Assembly (NCBI RefSeq): GCF_035934735.1
Contig: NZ_CP142396.1
Location: 2,418,001 to 2,482,000 of the forward strand
Length of the DNA: 64,000 nucleotides
Direction: 5' to 3'
Source: Sedimentibacter sp. MB31-C6
GTDB taxonomy: Bacteria; Bacillota; Clostridia; Tissierellales; Sedimentibacteraceae
Shown here: piece after piece, positions 1 through 8,741 of the stretch
How the letters are laid out: each line of letters starts with the position of its first letter
Numbering within the stretch: the first letter of the stretch is position 1
The notes under the pieces: model-generated
What the model was told of the DNA's origin: nothing
What the model saw: the letters and a program-made list of their open reading frames with translations, nothing else
Database searches by the model: none
Made by a program: the position numbers and the translations under genes

Positions 1-116
1 ATTCCCTTGTTAATGCTATGAGTACAATAGGTTACAGCTTGATTATTTTTGAGGAACATTTATTACCGAATATGAAAGAATTTATTAGATTGGATTTTAC
101 CAATAACAAGATTGTG
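1..116 (+). pseudogene. C-terminal tail of an unidentified gene, cut by a group II intron
   Basis: An open frame enters from the window edge (codons at 3, 6, 9 and so on) and runs to the intron insertion point, ending in residues EFIRLDFTNNKIV. Joining it to the sequence after the intron would add RTE and a TGA that overlaps the ATG of the next gene by the ATGA arrangement, so the original pair was translationally coupled. With the intron in place the frame reads into intron sequence and stops at 138-140. The family is not recognised from 38 residues. A related tail lies at 10721-10786. Confidence 0.6.
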
Positions 117-600
117 GTGCGGCATAGCAATGTCGTATAATTTAACAGGTGGAAATCCTGTCTGGTAAGGTTTAAGCTGAACTGCCAGTAGCGAGTCATG
201 GATATATATTAGTAATAATATGTGTTAAGCGTTGACAGTCAGGCTGTAGGGCTGAAAGTGATTGAGCCTCGAAATTGTTTGTAAATCCAAGTGCTCATGC
301 TGTCGCAGTAGCAGAAAGCAATATACTGGCATGCGTTAATAAGCAAGTATACCAGTAACTTGGCGGGGTCTTTAAAGCCAGTCATGCAGTACAATGATTA
401 TACGGTAACTATGGAGACCCTATTACCTCTCGTTAGAGTATGAGACATCAACTATAAAATGAAGATAATCAAATGGGTAATAGGGAGTCGGATAGGTGCA
501 TATTACCTGAGAATATGAGTAATGTCATTGGAGGAAAGGCACCTACATAATATAACTCTCTGTAAGGAAACATTATCTATACACAGGGATAGGAGAAATA

Positions 601-1902
601 ATGGAAACAAAATTACAAAGAATAGCCGAAATGTCAAGAAAAGACGCAAAGATTGAATTTACATCATTATATCATCTACTTAACAAAGAACTGTTGTTTC
701 AATGTCACAAAGAATTAGACAAAAATAAAGCAGTAGGGATAGACGGTATAAGCAAAAAGATATATGGAGAAAATCTAAATCAAAACTTGATTAAATTAGT
801 GGAAAGATTAAAGAAAAAATCATATAAACCACAGCCATCTCTAAGAATACAAATTCCTAAAGATAATGGTAAAACAAGACCTTTAGGAATAGCTGTATAT
901 GAAGATAAAATTGTTCAGCTTGCACTAAAGAAGATTGTTGAAGCAATATATGAACCAAGGTTATTAGACTGTATGTATGGATTTCGTCCGAACAGGAGCT
1001 GTCACGATGCAATAAAAGCTTTAAATATAGCTATAGAGAAAAGGAAAACAAATTGGATATTAGATGCTGATATAAAGGGCTTTTTCGACCATTTAGACCA
1101 TGAATGGGTAATGAAAGTAATAGGAGTGCATATAAAAGACCCTAACATTAATAAGCTTATAAACAAATTTCTTAAAGCGGGAATTGTAGAAAACAATGTG
1201 TACTACGATACGGATGAAGGTGCAGCCCAAGGTTCTAATCTAAGTCCAACAATAGCAAATATATATATGCATTATATGTTGGCATTGTGGTTTGAAAGGG
1301 TAGTTAAACCATTATGTGAAGGAGACTGTTCAATAACAATATATGCCGATGATTTCGTAGCATGTTTTCAGTACAAAAACGAAGCAGAAATGGTTCATAA
1401 ATTAATACAGGAAAGAATGAAACTATTTAAACTGTAGCTTGAGCCAAACAAAACAAGGTTAATTGAGTTTGGCAGTTTTGCTGAAATAAACTGTTATAGA
1501 CGAAATAAAAGTAAACCAGAGACATTTGATTTCTTGGGCTTTACTCATTATTGTAGTAAAAGCCGAGGAGGGCGATTCAGGGTTAAAAGAAAGACCAGTA
1601 AAAAGAAGTTTAAAATAAAAGTAAGTAATTTCAAGAAATGGATTATTGAAAACAGAATCTTACCGCTAAAAGAGATAATTGAGAAAGTTAATTTAAAGTT
1701 AAAAGGACACTATCATTATTATGGAATTACAGATAATACAAAAATGATTAGAAGGTACTACTATGAAGTCGAGAAACTCTTATACAAATGGCTAAATAGA
1801 AGAAGCCAACGTAATAGTTACAATTATGATAAATTTAAAATGATGCTTAGATATTATCCATTAGAACAACCAAAGATTTTTGTAAGTGTCTATGACATAT
1901 GA
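601..1902 (+). pseudogene. ltrA: Group II intron reverse transcriptase/maturase, interrupted by an in-frame TAG
   Basis: This is the intron-encoded protein: reverse transcriptase plus maturase domain X, needed for splicing and retrohoming. The first 278 codons hold the fingers and palm, with PLGIAVYEDKIVQLALK, YGFRPNRSCHDA, LDADIKGFFD and the catalytic YADD box (codons 244-247). A TAG at 1435-1437 then interrupts the frame. Reading continues in the same frame through LEPNKTRLIEFG and domain X (GHYHYYGITDN, WLNRRSQRNSYN) to the stop at 1900-1902, about 433 codons in all. No HNH endonuclease follows. Since the only lesion seen is one nonsense codon in a conserved stretch, it is a recent pseudogene, a suppressed gene or a sequence error. 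Confidence 0.9.
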
Positions 1903-1920
1903 CGTGAAATATATTATGAG

Positions 1921-1992
1921 GAGCCGTGTGCAGTAACTCTGCAAGCACGGTTCTGGGAGGAGCATGCACCGTGAGGTGCATGTTTATTCGAC
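1921..1992 (+). ncRNA. Group II intron domains V and VI
   Basis: Positions 1921-1953 fold as the domain V hairpin: GAGCCGTG pairs with CACGGTTC and contains the AGC catalytic triad, and a short GCAG/CTGC upper stem follows. Domain VI is the next hairpin, with ATGCACC pairing to GGTGCAT across a GTGA loop. An unpaired A at about 1986, seven bases from the 3' end, is the likely branch point. These parts fix the element as group II and set its 3' end. Confidence 0.88.
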
Positions 1993-2000
1993 AGGACAGA

Positions 2001-2087
2001 ATGAAAATAGTTTGTTTGGGAGACAATTTAGATAGTTTAACATATGGTTATATGATAAGAAGGTCTAAGATATGGACTAATTTATAA
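2001..2087 (+). pseudogene. Truncated GDSL hydrolase fragment
   Basis: Twenty-eight codons match the start of the intact GDSL hydrolase at 10783. They share MKIVCLGD, then SLTYGYMIRRSKIWTNL, and end at a TAA where the intact copy continues. Three extra codons (Asn-Leu-Asp) are inserted inside the GDSL motif, giving GDNLDSL, so the catalytic serine block is broken too. The fragment lies just after the group II intron and keeps the intact copy's start context. It is a dead paralogue; everything after residue 28 is lost, and unrelated sequence follows. Confidence 0.88.
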
Positions 2088-2154
2088 CTGAGAGCGTATC
2101 AGCAAATCCAGGCAAATATTGAAATATTCGACAAAGTAATTACGGGATTTCATG

Positions 2155-2187
2155 AAAAAACCCTTGGACTAAAGTTCAAGGGTTTTT
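2155..2187. terminator. Bidirectional intrinsic terminator
   Basis: CCCTTGGA and TTCAAGGG form a stem flanked by an A-run on the left and a T-run on the right, so it can end transcription both ways. It closes the leftward operon that ends at 2204. Confidence 0.8.
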
Positions 2188-2203
2188 ATGATTAAGTGAA
2201 TTC

Positions 2204-3370
2204 TCAAAATGTAAAATGAAAGACTGTCTCTAAAATTAATTGTATGTATTGCTTAACATCTTCTGAATCTAAAATTGGAATTTTCCAATAATTTATATAA
2301 TCTTTAGGAACTATCAAAGATATAATTGCAGCTGTATTAGGCACAATACCTGCTGACCTGACCACATCATTAAGCTCATTTGACATAAAGCTAATACCTC
2401 CGGCATCTTCGCTTATTAATTTAGCAATATCAGCAATTATTGATACCTTGTCTGTGGATGTTTCAGCAGTCATCAGACTTTCTCCAAGTTTAACTATAAT
2501 TTCTGCAAAATTAACCGTTGCTTTTTTTAGTTGTCCTTTTACTATGGGCATAGAATCAGTTTTAATAATATAGGGAATATCATATTTAACAGCTGTATTT
2601 ACCAATGCTTTAGCAACTACAATATTATCAATTCCTTCTTGTGCGCGAAATAAATATGTATTGCTAATAATATTTTTTGATAAATCAGGTATATATGCCT
2701 TACTTTCAACTATCATATTAGGGACTAAATCTATTCCCAATGATTTCATAATATCTGCCTTATCTCCAATTGCTGTATTTCCTTCATTATCTTCATTAGG
2801 ACCGATTCCGCCTTCTGAACCGTTAACATTTAAAAGCAATGAAACGGGAATACCGTTAATATCAACAACAGTACCAGCCATCTTATCTATGCAGCCTTCA
2901 TATTTATGAGAAGTTACATAAACTTTATCAGGAGATTTTTTATAAAATGAATCCATTACAGCTAAAGCTATAGCTCCTTGAAGTGCAACAGGTGTCTCCA
3001 TTACACCTTGTCCATACATTCTGCCGAATGTTTTAATAGCAACAGATTGTGTATAAATACCATCTTCATTTACAGCTCTATTTAACAACTCAATTTCATA
3101 AGGAGTTAAGCCGCGTCGTGAATAAGATTTACCTATTCCGCCTTCATAAGTTTCGACAGTTATGACACCTGTTACACAGTCACCTGATACACTTTTTATT
3201 TTGGTATCAGTTTTAAGAGCGTGATTCATAATGGCTGCGACAACTGCAAAACCGGCTGAATCATCTTGAACAAAGGAGCTGTGGCTGTGAACATGTCCTA
3301 CACCTACATGACCTAATACAGCTATAACACCATGATTTTTATTTGAGATAGAAATAGTATAATTTTTCAT
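2204..3370 (-). CDS. Conserved-looking protein of unknown function, sigma-54 operon
   Basis: I do not recognise this 388-residue family. No signal peptide or membrane segment is seen, so it is probably cytoplasmic. The N-terminus carries a histidine-rich stretch (GHVGVGHVHSHSS, about residues 20-32) followed by QDDSAGFAVVAAIM. Later come GRMYGQGVMETPVALQGAIA and an acidic loop, NGSEGGIGPNEDNEGN (about 203-218). The His, Asp and Glu pattern could bind metal and loosely recalls zinc aminopeptidases, but that is only an impression. It is the last gene of a leftward operon, 20 bases after the amidohydrolase, and ATG follows a GGAG site. Context suggests a catabolic step or protein handling for the compound imported by the permease at 5052-6437. 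Confidence 0.75.
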   Translation of the reverse strand: MKNYTISISNKNHGVIAVLGHVGVGHVHSHSSFVQDDSAGFAVVAAIMNHALKTDTKIKSVSGDCVTGVITVETYEGGIGKSYSRRGLTPYEIELLNRAVNEDGIYTQSVAIKTFGRMYGQGVMETPVALQGAIALAVMDSFYKKSPDKVYVTSHKYEGCIDKMAGTVVDINGIPVSLLLNVNGSEGGIGPNEDNEGNTAIGDKADIMKSLGIDLVPNMIVESKAYIPDLSKNIISNTYLFRAQEGIDNIVVAKALVNTAVKYDIPYIIKTDSMPIVKGQLKKATVNFAEIIVKLGESLMTAETSTDKVSIIADIAKLISEDAGGISFMSNELNDVVRSAGIVPNTAAIISLIVPKDYINYWKIPILDSEDVKQYIQLILETVFHFTF

Positions 3371-3390
3371 AATATTACTCCAATAATTTA

Positions 3391-5028
3391 CTATGCTTCA
3401 TAAACCTTTTTACCATCTAAATATGTTGCAACTACTTTTGTTTCGAGAATTTCTTCGTCATTTTGCAAGTTAAATAAATCTTTGTTAAGTACTATGAAAT
3501 CTGCTAGTTTATCAACTGATATTGAGCCTTTGATTTTTTCTTCCCTTGAAGCATATGCTCCTTCGATTGTATATGCTTTTATTGCTTCATTCATACTTAT
3601 TTTTTCTTCAGGAAGATATATCTTTTTATCATCATTAGTTATATTCTTTCTAGCAACAGCAGAATAAATATTAGGCATTGTATTAAAAGTTTCTACAGGA
3701 CAATCTGTGCCGAAAGAAGCGTGAATACCCTTATCAATCATGGTTTTCCATGCATATGATGTTTCAGCAAGTTCATTTCCAACTCTTTCTCTTACTATAT
3801 TCATGTCATAATCTATGAAAATTGGTTGAATAAGTGCTAATACATTAAGTTCTTTTAATCTATCTAATAACTTTTCATCAGTTATTTGACAGTGAACAAT
3901 ACCATGTCGAGGATTATGCTTTGGTGCCATTTTCTGTGCGTATTCTATTGAATTAAGTGACATTTCAATTGCTTTGTCACCAATTCCATGTATTGCCACA
4001 GGACAATCATTTTTATGAGCAAGAAGTACCAACTCATTTAATTCATCCTGTGTAAATGTTTCAATGCCTTTTGTTGAAGGGTCGTCGTTATAAGGTTTTC
4101 TTAAAGCTGCTGTTCTAGCTCCTAAGGAACCATCGCTTAGAAGTTTAATACAATTTACACGATACTTATCATTACCACATCCGAATTTGTATCCTTCATC
4201 AAAAAATTTCTGAATCTCTGATGTTTTTTGCAACAAACACTGTTCACCAATTCGTATGTTTAAATTATCTGACTCATTTAGCTCGCGAAATGCCTTGAAT
4301 AAAGTATTATAATCGCTGTTTTGAATATATCCTATGTCATCTGATTGTACAGATGTCAAGCCCTGTGACAAAGCCTTATATTGAGCATCATAAATTATAT
4401 TTTTAAGTACATCTAAGTTTAATGTAGAAATATTAGCTTTAATAGTATCTAATAAATTTTCCTTGATTACACCGTTTGGTTCACCATTAGGCAATGTTTC
4501 AGCAAGATTTCCGTACTTTGCAGCTGTTTCTTTATTAAGACCTACTAATTTTAGAGCTGCTGAGTTTAAAACTCCAATGTGAAAACAAGCACGCATTATT
4601 AATGTGGGAATATTACCTGTTATGTCATCTAAGTCAAATTTATTAGGGAATCTTTTTTCATCAGTAAAATAATCATGATTCCAGCCTTCGCCTTCAATCC
4701 AGGATTTATCATCAGATTCACGCTTTGACAAGCTCTCCTTAAGACGCTTTTTAATTTCTGCAATACTTTTTGTACCGACTAAATTTACACTTCTCATGCT
4801 TTTTGCGAAATGAATGAAATGCATATGAGAATCATTAAACCCAGGTAATACTAAATGTCCTTTTAAATCAACTTCGTTATAATTGCTGTTAATTTGTTTT
4901 AAATAATTCTTTGCTTCTAATTCAGCTCCAACATAAATAAATTTATTATCATTAACTATAAAAGCATCTGCTGTAGAAACATTTTCATCCATTGTATGAA
5001 TTTTTCCGTTTTTATATAAAGTTTTCAA
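3391..5028 (-). CDS. Metal-dependent amidohydrolase, YtcJ/amidohydrolase-3 family
   Basis: This cytoplasmic TIM-barrel hydrolase is expected to cleave an amide or imine bond. Of 545 residues, the N-terminal beta-sandwich begins MKTLYKNGKIHTMDE. The metal-binding HxH lies in NDSHMHFIH (His68, His70). AIHGIGDKAIE, GIVHCQ and the late FGTDCPVE aspartate motif complete the site. The overall match is to the YtcJ-like group, whose substrates are mostly unknown. Translation starts at TTG, five bases after AGGAGGA. It sits between the permease (23 bases upstream) and the unknown protein (20 bases downstream), so all three are one transcript. The permease suggests an N-acylated or cyclic amino acid derivative; that is inference. 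Confidence 0.9.
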   Translation of the reverse strand: MKTLYKNGKIHTMDENVSTADAFIVNDNKFIYVGAELEAKNYLKQINSNYNEVDLKGHLVLPGFNDSHMHFIHFAKSMRSVNLVGTKSIAEIKKRLKESLSKRESDDKSWIEGEGWNHDYFTDEKRFPNKFDLDDITGNIPTLIMRACFHIGVLNSAALKLVGLNKETAAKYGNLAETLPNGEPNGVIKENLLDTIKANISTLNLDVLKNIIYDAQYKALSQGLTSVQSDDIGYIQNSDYNTLFKAFRELNESDNLNIRIGEQCLLQKTSEIQKFFDEGYKFGCGNDKYRVNCIKLLSDGSLGARTAALRKPYNDDPSTKGIETFTQDELNELVLLAHKNDCPVAIHGIGDKAIEMSLNSIEYAQKMAPKHNPRHGIVHCQITDEKLLDRLKELNVLALIQPIFIDYDMNIVRERVGNELAETSYAWKTMIDKGIHASFGTDCPVETFNTMPNIYSAVARKNITNDDKKIYLPEEKISMNEAIKAYTIEGAYASREEKIKGSISVDKLADFIVLNKDLFNLQNDEEILETKVVATYLDGKKVYEA

Positions 5029-5051
5029 AATCTCCTCCTAATATATTTAAA

Positions 5052-6437
5052 TTATTCTGCTGTTTCTTTCTTTAGTTTTTTATCAAAGTATAAGTAAACA
5101 AAACAGCCGATGGCAGGAACAACAAGGCCTATCAATGCAGTAATAGGGTCTTCAATTAATGTGTTAAGCATTAAGCCTATAAAAATTAAAACTGTGATAA
5201 TTACTGTTGTAGGGTATCCCCAAATTTTATAAGGTTTATCCAATTTAGGATACTTTTTGCGATAAATAATAACGGCAGCAATAACCAATACATTAAATAG
5301 CATACCTGAGAATACAACCATTGAAGTTAGCTGGTCGAGGTTTCTGAACAATACCAGTGCAATAGATATGATACACTGACTGATAATTGATATATGAGGA
5401 ACTTTATAAACAGGATGAGTTTTTCCATAACTTTTAAAGAAATGACCTTCCTTTGCCATAGCATAGTAATTTCTTGGGAAAGCAAGAATCATACCGTTCA
5501 ATGAACCAAACATTGATATTAACATTCCCGCTAAAACTATTGTGCCGCCAATATTGCCAAAAATTCGTTTAGCAACTTCGGTTCCCAAATAGTAATTGCC
5601 GTCATTAATCATTGTTACAATTTCATTATGGGGTATAACTTTAAAAATTGCAAAATTAAATAAAGCATAGATTAATGTGATTGCAGTTATTGTAATAATA
5701 ATTGCAAGGGGTAAATTTTTCTTAGGGTTTTTTATTTCTTCTGCAACATTATTTAAGTTAGTCCAACCTTCGTATGCCCATAGAGTTGCAACAGTTGCAA
5801 ATGCTATCATTCCTATTATTTCTGAAAGACCTACATTGCTTCCATCAGCTGGAGCTAAGCTTAAATCAGGTGTTTGACTTCCAAATGCAAAGGCACCAAT
5901 CATTATAATAGCAATAGGTATTAGCTTAGCCACCATCGATATATTCTGCAATATAGAAGCTTTTTTTACACCAAAGTAATTATAGATAGATAAACCAATA
6001 ATTAATCCAATAGCAATAATTTTTATTGCAATGTCACTTAAACCAACAAAAGCTCTCAGCGCAGTAGGCAAAGCAATAGCCACTGCAGCAATTGAACCTG
6101 CACCGCTTATTAGCCAGCTTGTAAATCCGAATAAAAAGCCTGCTATTGGATGATATGCTTCATTTAAATAGACTACCATACCTCCTGCTACAGGTCTTGA
6201 AGCACCTAATTCGGCAAAACAAAGACCACCAAGCAAGGAAACGATTCCTCCGATAATCCAACACAATAGTGATAGTCCCATGCTCATACCGGTTCTCATC
6301 AATACATAGGATCCAAGATAAAATATTCCTGAACCTATCATGATGCCACCAATAATGCTTGCACCACCGAACACGCCAATTTCTTGCTTAAATTCAGACT
6401 TGTTCGGCTCAGTTGTACTAGTTTCGTTTTTTCTCAT
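5052..6437 (-). CDS. APC superfamily amino acid permease
   Basis: This 461-residue protein is a 12-helix inner-membrane transporter of the APC superfamily. TM1 holds the substrate-binding signature GGIMIGSGIFYLG, and the loop NNVAEEIKNPKKNLPLAI is typical of the LAT/SteT/YfnA branch. Members import or exchange neutral amino acids. Length and hydrophobic profile are complete, ending in a short charged tail. The ATG follows AAGGAG. It is the first gene of the leftward operon, about 40 bases after the predicted start site of a sigma-54 promoter, and divergent from the activator gene at 6705. It probably supplies the substrate of the downstream amidohydrolase. The exact amino acid is not predictable. 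Confidence 0.92.
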   Translation of the reverse strand: MRKNETSTTEPNKSEFKQEIGVFGGASIIGGIMIGSGIFYLGSYVLMRTGMSMGLSLLCWIIGGIVSLLGGLCFAELGASRPVAGGMVVYLNEAYHPIAGFLFGFTSWLISGAGSIAAVAIALPTALRAFVGLSDIAIKIIAIGLIIGLSIYNYFGVKKASILQNISMVAKLIPIAIIMIGAFAFGSQTPDLSLAPADGSNVGLSEIIGMIAFATVATLWAYEGWTNLNNVAEEIKNPKKNLPLAIIITITAITLIYALFNFAIFKVIPHNEIVTMINDGNYYLGTEVAKRIFGNIGGTIVLAGMLISMFGSLNGMILAFPRNYYAMAKEGHFFKSYGKTHPVYKVPHISIISQCIISIALVLFRNLDQLTSMVVFSGMLFNVLVIAAVIIYRKKYPKLDKPYKIWGYPTTVIITVLIFIGLMLNTLIEDPITALIGLVVPAIGCFVYLYFDKKLKKETAE

Positions 6438-6483
6438 TTTTCATTTCTCCTTCATTATAGATTGATATTTTAAATAACAAAAT

Positions 6484-6550
6484 AAGTTTAAGCAAATTTT
6501 ATGCCAATAATATTTAAAGTTTAAATGATTAGAAAGGCTTAAGTTTAAAT
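6484..6550. repeat. Three AAGTTTAA direct repeats, possible activator site
   Basis: AAGTTTAA occurs at 6484-6491, 6517-6524 and 6541-6548; the last two extend to the 10-mer AAGTTTAAAT with a 24-base period. They lie upstream of and over the -24/-12 promoter, where an enhancer-binding protein would bind. No long inverted repeat was found here, unlike the other sigma-54 modules of this window. Confidence 0.35.
6490..6507 (-). promoter_or_regulatory. Sigma-54 (-24/-12) promoter of the permease-amidohydrolase operon
   Basis: On the minus strand the sequence reads TTGGCATAAAATTTGCTT. The GG and GC dinucleotides are separated by exactly 10 bases, as the RpoN consensus requires. Transcription should start near 6480, giving a leader of about 43 bases before the permease. 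The divergent gene encodes a sigma-54 activator, which supports the call. Confidence 0.85.
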
Positions 6551-6704
6551 CAACTATTTTTGTATTCGAAGATTAATAAGACAAAAGAATAAATAATCCT
6601 TATATAATCCTATTAAATAAATTATTAGCCTATTAATTTATTAAAAATATGTTATAATAGGACGTGTTAATTCATATTAGTAATCTTTGGAGGACAGAAT
6701 TTTT

Positions 6705-8711
6705 ATGAAGACAGTATTAATGATTTACAATAACAGGGAAAATTGGACTGTAATTGAGTATTTAAAAGGCTGTATAGAATCTATTTTTGAAAATTATGTA
6801 CAGGTTAACAATGTGTTTTTAAATGAACTTGGTGAATATGAAAAGATTGTAGGCGATATATATTTGGCTTTATATGAACAAATGGTATATCCTCTAAAAA
6901 AACATATTACTAATTTTAACAATGTTATTGTTATGACCAGGGGCATTAATAAGAAATATGTTAACGAAATTCGAAAGATGCCATGTAATACAGATATTTT
7001 GGTAATAAATGATTCATATGAAAGCACCATACAAACAACAAATACTTTTTATGAGCTTGGCATAAGTAATATTAATTTTATACCATATGAAAAAAGGTTA
7101 GATGTGAACAATTATTATAATAAAATTGATATTGCTGTTACAACAGGTGAAGTTGACTTGGTCCCAAAGTATATAAAAAAAACCATTAATATAGGATATC
7201 GGGAAATTGGCTGTGACACTATTATTAAGATAATGCAGAAACTGAGTTTGAGTCATAAACTAATAAACAGAAATATAATTAAGAATTTGAACGATATTGT
7301 TGAGCCGAATTTTAATTTTAAAAGAAATTATCTAAATAGCTATTTAAAAGGTGAAATGCTAAATGAAATGATTTCCAATTCATACGAAGGTATTATGTTG
7401 ACAGACAATAATTATAATTTAGTTTATTCTAATAATAAATTGAATAATATTTTTAGTATTGAAGATAACTCTAATGATAAGAGTATAAAAAATTTTATGG
7501 ATCATGAAATTTATAATTTAATAACAGGAGGTGAGTTTAAAAGTAAACTTATCAAAATAAATGAAGAAAACTATACAATTGAGAAGTCTCACGTTATGCT
7601 TATGAATCAAACCATAGGATATAATTTTATATTAAGAAATGAAAAGGATATAAGAAATTTAGAAATTGAATTAAATAACAATCTAATTAAAAAGGGCTTT
7701 TTTGCAAAATACAAATTTGAAGAAATAGTTTATAAATCAGACGTAATGATGCAATGCATCAGTATTTCAAAAAAAGCAGCTCTTTCTGATTATACCATAA
7801 ATATTCATGGAGAAAGCGGCACTGGAAAGGAATTGATAGCCCAATCAATACATAATTTTTCAAATAGAAAAGCAATGCCATTCGTAGCAATCAATTGTGC
7901 TTCATTGCCTGAGTCCCTTTTAGAAAGTCAATTGTTTGGCTATGAAAGAGGAGCATTTACAGGAGCGAGTAAAAACGGGAAAGTAGGATTATTTGAACAG
8001 GCCGATACAGGAACTTTGTTTTTAGATGAAATAGGGGATATATCTCAAAATGTTCAAAGTCGGCTACTAAGAGCAATTCAGGAAAAGCAGATAATGCGCA
8101 TAGGCAGTGATAGATTTATTAATATTGATGTAAGAATTATTGTAGCAACAAATAAAAATTTAGAAGAAGAAGTACGTAAAGGAAAATTCAGAAGTGATTT
8201 GTTTTACAGACTTAATGTGATTTCAATTGAAATACCTCCTCTTAGAGAACGAAAAAATGATATATTGCTACTTTTAAAAAAATTCTTAGGAACATCATAT
8301 TTCAACGTGACAGACGAAGAAAAAAACGCAATTTTAGAATATAGTTGGCCAGGTAATGTAAGGGAATTGGAAAGTGCTGCAAGTTATTATATGACCCTAA
8401 ATGAATTTCCTAAATGTATTTTTAAGACACAAAACAATAAATTAAAAAGTGATAATTTAAAAGACAATGAATTAGAAATATTAAAAATCATAAATGATAA
8501 TACTAGTAGTTTTCATGGAATAGGAAGAACAAGCATTATATACGAATTAAAACAAAATAACATAAATATAAGTGATGTTAAAGTAAGAGCCATTTTGAAA
8601 TCTTTAAACAAAAAAGGATATATAGAAACACTAAAAGGAAGATCCGGCAATAGAATTATGCAGCAAGGTAAAGATTATTTAATTTTTGGAACAAAAATTG
8701 CAAAAGAATAA
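6705..8711 (+). CDS. Sigma-54-dependent activator with a C-terminal winged-helix-like domain
   Basis: This bacterial enhancer-binding protein would remodel sigma-54 RNA polymerase at the facing promoter. ATG at 6705 follows GGAGG at 6689-6693; an upstream TTG lies on that site and is not used. Residues 1-200 form an unrecognised sensor region and about 215-330 look PAS-like. The AAA+ domain has Walker A GESGTGKE (about 369), the sigma-54 contact loop GAFTGA (about 415) and FLDEIGD. The C-terminus (about 588-665) has no Fis-type helix-turn-helix. It carries a region resembling a winged helix (ILKIINDNTSSFHGIGR, VRAILKSLNKKGYIE). It is 30 bases before the serine hydrolase gene and probably cotranscribed with it. 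TATAAT at 6653-6658 is a likely -10. Confidence 0.9.
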   Translation: MKTVLMIYNNRENWTVIEYLKGCIESIFENYVQVNNVFLNELGEYEKIVGDIYLALYEQMVYPLKKHITNFNNVIVMTRGINKKYVNEIRKMPCNTDILVINDSYESTIQTTNTFYELGISNINFIPYEKRLDVNNYYNKIDIAVTTGEVDLVPKYIKKTINIGYREIGCDTIIKIMQKLSLSHKLINRNIIKNLNDIVEPNFNFKRNYLNSYLKGEMLNEMISNSYEGIMLTDNNYNLVYSNNKLNNIFSIEDNSNDKSIKNFMDHEIYNLITGGEFKSKLIKINEENYTIEKSHVMLMNQTIGYNFILRNEKDIRNLEIELNNNLIKKGFFAKYKFEEIVYKSDVMMQCISISKKAALSDYTINIHGESGTGKELIAQSIHNFSNRKAMPFVAINCASLPESLLESQLFGYERGAFTGASKNGKVGLFEQADTGTLFLDEIGDISQNVQSRLLRAIQEKQIMRIGSDRFINIDVRIIVATNKNLEEEVRKGKFRSDLFYRLNVISIEIPPLRERKNDILLLLKKFLGTSYFNVTDEEKNAILEYSWPGNVRELESAASYYMTLNEFPKCIFKTQNNKLKSDNLKDNELEILKIINDNTSSFHGIGRTSIIYELKQNNINISDVKVRAILKSLNKKGYIETLKGRSGNRIMQQGKDYLIFGTKIAKE

Positions 8712-8741
8712 TTAATAAATTCATACTATTAGGAGGAAAAA

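Larger units (their letters stand above)
117..1992 (+). mobile_element. Group II intron with maturase ORF
   Basis: The element starts with GTGCGG, the usual group II 5' end, and finishes with AC after a domain V/VI pair. Its limits are fixed by comparison with the uninterrupted related sequence at 10741-10800. There ...AACAAGATTGTG is followed directly by AGGACAGAATG; here 1876 bases separate the two halves. A long structured leader (117-600) precedes the reading frame. A candidate EBS1, TACAAT at 390-395, could pair with the last six exon bases ATTGTG using one G-U pair. The encoded protein has no C-terminal endonuclease domain. The intron probably spliced once, but its maturase now carries a stop codon, so mobility would need help in trans. 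Confidence 0.93.
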
